From NCBI GenBank assembly GCA_017643385.1, contig JAEPNN010000006.1, forward strand, positions 62,001 through 126,000: a stretch of 64,000 nucleotides of DNA, written 5' to 3'. Origin of the DNA: Dinoroseobacter sp. (GTDB lineage Bacteria > Pseudomonadota > Alphaproteobacteria > Rhodobacterales > Rhodobacteraceae). Below are positions 60,878 to 64,000 of this stretch, piece by piece. The position numbers and the translations under genes were made by a program. The stretch's first letter is position 1; the number at the start of each line of letters is the position of its first letter. A model generated the notes under the pieces. That model did not search any database. It was given only the letters and a program-made list of their open reading frames with translations, and was not told the origin of the DNA.

Positions 60878-62287
60878 ATGAACCGTTATCCCCGAGATAT
60901 GCACGGCTATGGCGCCAACCCTCCTGATCCCAAATGGCCAGGGGGGGCAAAGATCGCCATTTCACTGGTGTTGAACTACGAAGAAGGCGGCGAGAACAAT
61001 ATTCTGCACGGGGATGCTGCGTCTGAAGCCTTTCTCTCTGAGATCGTAGGCGCCGCCGCATGGCCGGGTCAACGCCATTGGAACATGGAGTCGATCTACG
61101 AATACGGTGCGCGCGCAGGGTTTTGGCGCCTACATCGAATGATGAAGGACCTGCCTGTTACGATCTATGGGGTGGCCACAGCGCTGGCACGATCACCGGC
61201 TCAGGTCGCGGCGATGAAAGACGCGGGTTGGGAAATCGCGAGCCACGGCTTGAAGTGGATCGAATATAAGGACGCGCCGGAAGAGAGCGAACGCGCGGAT
61301 ATGGCTGAGGCTATCCGACTGCACACTGAAGTTGTCGGGCAAGCGCCTGTAGGTTGGTATACCGGGCGATGTTCAGAAAACACCGTGCGGCTGGCGGCAG
61401 AAACCGGAGGATTTGCCTATGTTGCAGACACCTACGCCGATGACCTGCCCTATTGGATGGATTTCGACGGCAGGCAGCAGCTGATCCTGCCCTACACGCT
61501 TGACGCCAATGATATGCGCTTTGCCACACCGCAGGGGTTCAATGCCGGGGCGCAGTTTTTCGACTATCTCAAAGCCAGTTTTGATGCGCTCTACCGCGAA
61601 GGTGAGGCTGGCGCGGCAAAGATGCTGTCGATTGGTTTGCATTGCCGTTTGATCGGCCGTCCCGGTCGGGCTGAAGCCCTACGACAGTTCATCGAATATG
61701 CGCAAAGCCATGAGGGTGTGTGGTTTGCAACACGAGCGCAGATCGCCAAGCACTGGTCAGATACGCATCCAGCTCAGTCCTACACGCGCCCCAGTGAAAT
61801 GGAGCACGAGACTTTTGTGGGGGCCTACGGCGGGATATTCGAGCATTCGCCCTGGATTGCAGAGGGGGCGCATGGTTTGGAACTGGGCCCAGCGCATGAC
61901 ACAGCCGTTGGGCTTCATAATGTGCTGACTCGGGTGTTCCGGACTGCAACCGAAGGCCAGCGGCTTGGTGTCCTGACCGCGCACCCGGATCTAGCCGGCA
62001 AACTGGCGCAAGCAAAACGGCTGACATTAGAAAGCACGTCCGAGCAAGCGTCGGCAGGGCTGGATGCGCTTACCGATGAAGAGCGGGCCACGTTCACATC
62101 ACTCAACGCGACCTATGTCGAAAAATTCGGTTTTCCGTTCATCATTGCGGTCAGAGACCACGACAAGCCGTCCATCCTGAAAGCGTTCAGATCACGGATC
62201 GAAAACAGCCGCGAGGTGGAGTTTGCAGAGGCTTGCCATCAGGTGGAACGGATCGCCTATCATCGGTTAAGCGATCTGCTGCCATGA
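60878..62287 (+). CDS. fused allantoinase (PuuE) and OHCU decarboxylase (UraD)
   Basis: 469 residues. Residues 1-300 are the PuuE-type polysaccharide-deacetylase-fold allantoinase (MNRYPRDMHGYGANPPDPKW; IASHGLKWIEY near 128; SIGLHCRLIGRPGR near 250). Residues 310-469 are UraD (AYGGIFEHSPWIAEGA; VLTAHPDLAGKLA; TSEQASAGLDALT; YVEKFGFPFIIAVR). The protein would turn OHCU into S-allantoin and open allantoin to allantoate. AAGGAG precedes the ATG at 60878, and the stop overlaps allA (ATGA). Confidence 0.93.
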   Translation: MNRYPRDMHGYGANPPDPKWPGGAKIAISLVLNYEEGGENNILHGDAASEAFLSEIVGAAAWPGQRHWNMESIYEYGARAGFWRLHRMMKDLPVTIYGVATALARSPAQVAAMKDAGWEIASHGLKWIEYKDAPEESERADMAEAIRLHTEVVGQAPVGWYTGRCSENTVRLAAETGGFAYVADTYADDLPYWMDFDGRQQLILPYTLDANDMRFATPQGFNAGAQFFDYLKASFDALYREGEAGAAKMLSIGLHCRLIGRPGRAEALRQFIEYAQSHEGVWFATRAQIAKHWSDTHPAQSYTRPSEMEHETFVGAYGGIFEHSPWIAEGAHGLELGPAHDTAVGLHNVLTRVFRTATEGQRLGVLTAHPDLAGKLAQAKRLTLESTSEQASAGLDALTDEERATFTSLNATYVEKFGFPFIIAVRDHDKPSILKAFRSRIENSREVEFAEACHQVERIAYHRLSDLLP

Positions 62288-62769
62288 CAAATGTTATCAG
62301 AGCCCTGCCCCTCTCAGCAGAAGCTTTCGCACCGTTTGGGGAAGTTCTGGAAGCCGTGGGCGATCCGGACAAAGTGATCAATCAAGGGCTGTGCGGCCGG
62401 TACCACAACAAGGCGGCGCTGGATTTCGCAGATGGACGCGCTGGCATCAGCGTGTTCGACGCAACGCCCCGATCCTTGCCCTACACCCTCGAAATGGTTG
62501 AACGGCACCCCGAAGGCAGCCAGGCCTTTTTGCCAATGCACCAGAACCCGTATCTGGTCATTGTCGCACCAGATGCCGACGGCGCGCCCGGTCGTCCGTT
62601 GGCGTTTCTTGCGGCGCCAGGTCAAGGCGTGAATTACCATCGCGGCACATGGCACAGCGTCCTGACACCGCTTCATGCACCTGGGCTCTTTGCTGTGGTG
62701 GACCGGATCGGTGATGGCGCGAACCTTGAAGAAGTATGGTTTGATGAGCCGTTTTTTGTCGAAGCCTAA
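62284..62769 (+). CDS. allA: ureidoglycolate lyase
   Basis: 161 residues, normal length. Family stretches are IRALPLSAEAFAPFGEVLEA at the start, INQGLCGRYHN near 38-48, LPYTLEMVERHPEGSQAFLP near 66-85 and GVNYHRGTWHSVLTPL near 119-134. It cleaves ureidoglycolate to glyoxylate and urea. Coupled to the fusion gene upstream and convergent with allE with a 4-base stop overlap. Confidence 0.94.
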   Translation: MTNVIRALPLSAEAFAPFGEVLEAVGDPDKVINQGLCGRYHNKAALDFADGRAGISVFDATPRSLPYTLEMVERHPEGSQAFLPMHQNPYLVIVAPDADGAPGRPLAFLAAPGQGVNYHRGTWHSVLTPLHAPGLFAVVDRIGDGANLEEVWFDEPFFVEA

Positions 62770-63581
62770 GCCAGCTTCATGTGCCGATTGACGTCCTTAT
62801 AAAGCAGATATCGAAACGGTCCCGGACCCCCTGCGTAGCAAGCTTGCGGACAAAACGCCCGAAGCCACATGAAATCGCCCGCTTCCACCTCAACCCAATC
62901 CTGATTCAGTCGGTAAACAGCTTTGCCTTCAAGCACGTATAACCCGTGCTCCATCACATGGGTTTCAAGAAACGGGATCACCGCACCGGGTTGAAACGTC
63001 ACGATGTTCACATGCATGTCATGGCGCACATCTTCCGGATCGACAAAACGGGTCGTGGCCCATTTGCCATCAGTGCCCGGCATCGCATTGGGGGCGATAT
63101 CCGCTTCCTTGACGACAAACGCTTCAGGCGCGTCGATGCCATCCACAGCCTCGTAACGTTTGCGCACCCAGTGGAACCGGGTGAGCGTGTCGGTATCGTT
63201 GACGAGCTTCCAATTCGCCCCCGCTGGAATATAGGCATAGCTGCCTTCGCTCATCGCATGGGTCTGGCCATCAATCGTCAGCGTGAACCCGCCTTCAACA
63301 ACAAAAAGCACACCCTGCGCTTTGGAATCAGCTTCAGGGTTTTGACTGCCTCCACCGGGCTGCACTTCCATAATGTATTGGGAGAAAGTTTCAGCAAACC
63401 CGGTCATCGGTCGCGCCAGAACCCAAAGCCGTGTTCCTTCCCAGAATGGCAGAAAACTTGTCACGATATCGCGCATCGTACCCTTCGGGATCACCGCATA
63501 TGCCTCTGTAAACACGGCACGATCTGTCAGCAGCGTGGTCTGATCCGGGTGTCCCCCTGATGGAGCGAAGTAATTGGCCAT
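62766..63581 (-). CDS. allE: (S)-ureidoglycine aminohydrolase, bicupin
   Basis: 271 residues. Two cupin domains: the first with LFVVEGGFTLTIDGQTH near residue 105-122 and SYAYIPAGANWKL, the second with VIPFLETHVMEHGLYVLEGK near residue 205-224 and GDFMWLRAFCPQACYAGG. It releases ammonia from ureidoglycine made from allantoate. The ATG at 63581 gives the family start MANYFAPSGGHPDQTTLL; upstream frame extension is rejected. Confidence 0.93.
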   Translation of the reverse strand: MANYFAPSGGHPDQTTLLTDRAVFTEAYAVIPKGTMRDIVTSFLPFWEGTRLWVLARPMTGFAETFSQYIMEVQPGGGSQNPEADSKAQGVLFVVEGGFTLTIDGQTHAMSEGSYAYIPAGANWKLVNDTDTLTRFHWVRKRYEAVDGIDAPEAFVVKEADIAPNAMPGTDGKWATTRFVDPEDVRHDMHVNIVTFQPGAVIPFLETHVMEHGLYVLEGKAVYRLNQDWVEVEAGDFMWLRAFCPQACYAGGPGPFRYLLYKDVNRHMKLA

Positions 63582-63747
63582 TTGTGCTTTCCGGAGTTGT
63601 CTTCGAAGGCAATCTAGCAGTGCGCTCGTACGAGCACCAGCAGGAGAAAGGCACGCTCTGTACACAAGTGTCTAGACGGAATCAGAAAGCCATATTAACG
63701 TTTCTCGCAAACACGCCGGAAGCGCATGAAAACAAGGGAGGGAAGAC

Positions 63748-64000
63748 ATGAATTCGCATTACAGAGTTGTTGTGATCGGCGGCGGTGTGGTTGGGACGTC
63801 TGTCCTGTATCACCTGGCGAAATTTGGCTGGACAGACGTATGTTTGCTGGAACGCTCAGTCCTGACCGCAGGCTCGTCCTGGCATGCAGCCGGCGGCATC
63901 CACGCGCTTAACGCAGATCCGAATATGGCCGCGCTTCAGGCCTACACGATCGATCTTCTGTCCGAGATACAAGAAGAGAGCGGCCAGAATATCGGCCTGC
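63748..64000 (+). CDS. FAD-dependent dehydrogenase, dimethylglycine dehydrogenase-like (partial, leaves window)
   Basis: The first 84 codons are present. The FAD-binding motif VVVIGGGVVGTSVLYHLAKFG and SVLTAGSSWHAAGGIHA match the N-terminus of the 54.4 kb enzyme almost position for position, so it is a homologue of the same GcvT-fused family. A GGGAGGGAAGAC site precedes the ATG. Substrate unknown. Confidence 0.88.
   Translation, partial: MNSHYRVVVIGGGVVGTSVLYHLAKFGWTDVCLLERSVLTAGSSWHAAGGIHALNADPNMAALQAYTIDLLSEIQEESGQNIGL

Overview
The window reads as a chromosome segment of a roseobacter-type alphaproteobacterium (Rhodobacterales). The support is gene order and style: accB-accC-aat followed by convergent DUF2155, MlaD-type and NDUFA12-type genes; clpP-clpX; RutR with preT-preA; many ABC transporters; GcvT-fused dimethylglycine dehydrogenase-like flavoproteins; and tightly overlapping ATGA/TGATG operons. 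I see no rRNA, tRNA, CRISPR array, prophage or intact insertion sequence. Layout: 1-31 is the start of a response-regulator gene leaving the window. 126-6947 is an XRE-family regulator divergent from a five-gene branched-chain-amino-acid-type ABC importer, closed by a terminator near 7.0 kb. 7.1-14.7 kb is mostly housekeeping: a DMT exporter, acetyl-CoA carboxylase subunits, aat, small envelope and complex I genes, clpP and clpX. 15.1-17.2 kb holds an unknown membrane-anchored periplasmic protein, a pseudoazurin-like cupredoxin and a Rid-family protein. 17.4-25.75 kb is a nine-gene, almost gapless operon: NMT1/THI5-type ABC importer, cytosine-deaminase-like amidohydrolase, FAD oxidase, two NQO-like flavoproteins, a 2-oxoglutarate/Fe(II) oxygenase and a creatininase-family hydrolase. 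I do not recognise it as a described pathway, and it is the best candidate for a new system here. It meets, tail to tail, a second NMT1-type importer operon (25.8-33.0 kb) that carries dihydropyrimidinase and an M20 carbamoylase. Then come rutR and preA-preT (33.2-36.6 kb). Together these make the reductive uracil/thymine pathway, with RutR-box-like palindromes in front of both catabolic units. 37.0-38.0 kb is an orphan phosphotransacetylase whose translationally coupled acetate kinase survives only as a 22-codon stub. 38.05-39.96 kb has a GH84 beta-N-acetylglucosaminidase and an OtnC-like aldolase. 39.96-54.1 kb is a complete galactoside locus: sugar ABC importer, alpha- and beta-galactosidase, and all De Ley-Doudoroff steps from galactose to pyruvate plus glyceraldehyde-3-phosphate, with an IclR regulator and a candidate operator. 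54.4-57.8 kb holds a dimethylglycine dehydrogenase-like enzyme and a ProC-like reductase. 57.9-60.4 kb has an MhqO/MhqD-like pair with a LysR regulator. 60.4-63.6 kb holds the lower urate/allantoin pathway (uraH, a puuE-uraD fusion, allA, allE), and a second dimethylglycine dehydrogenase-like gene runs off the end. The common theme is uptake and breakdown of nucleobase-derived nitrogen (pyrimidines, urate) and of methylated amines, beside sugar use. All functions are inferred from motif recognition by eye; no database search was possible.
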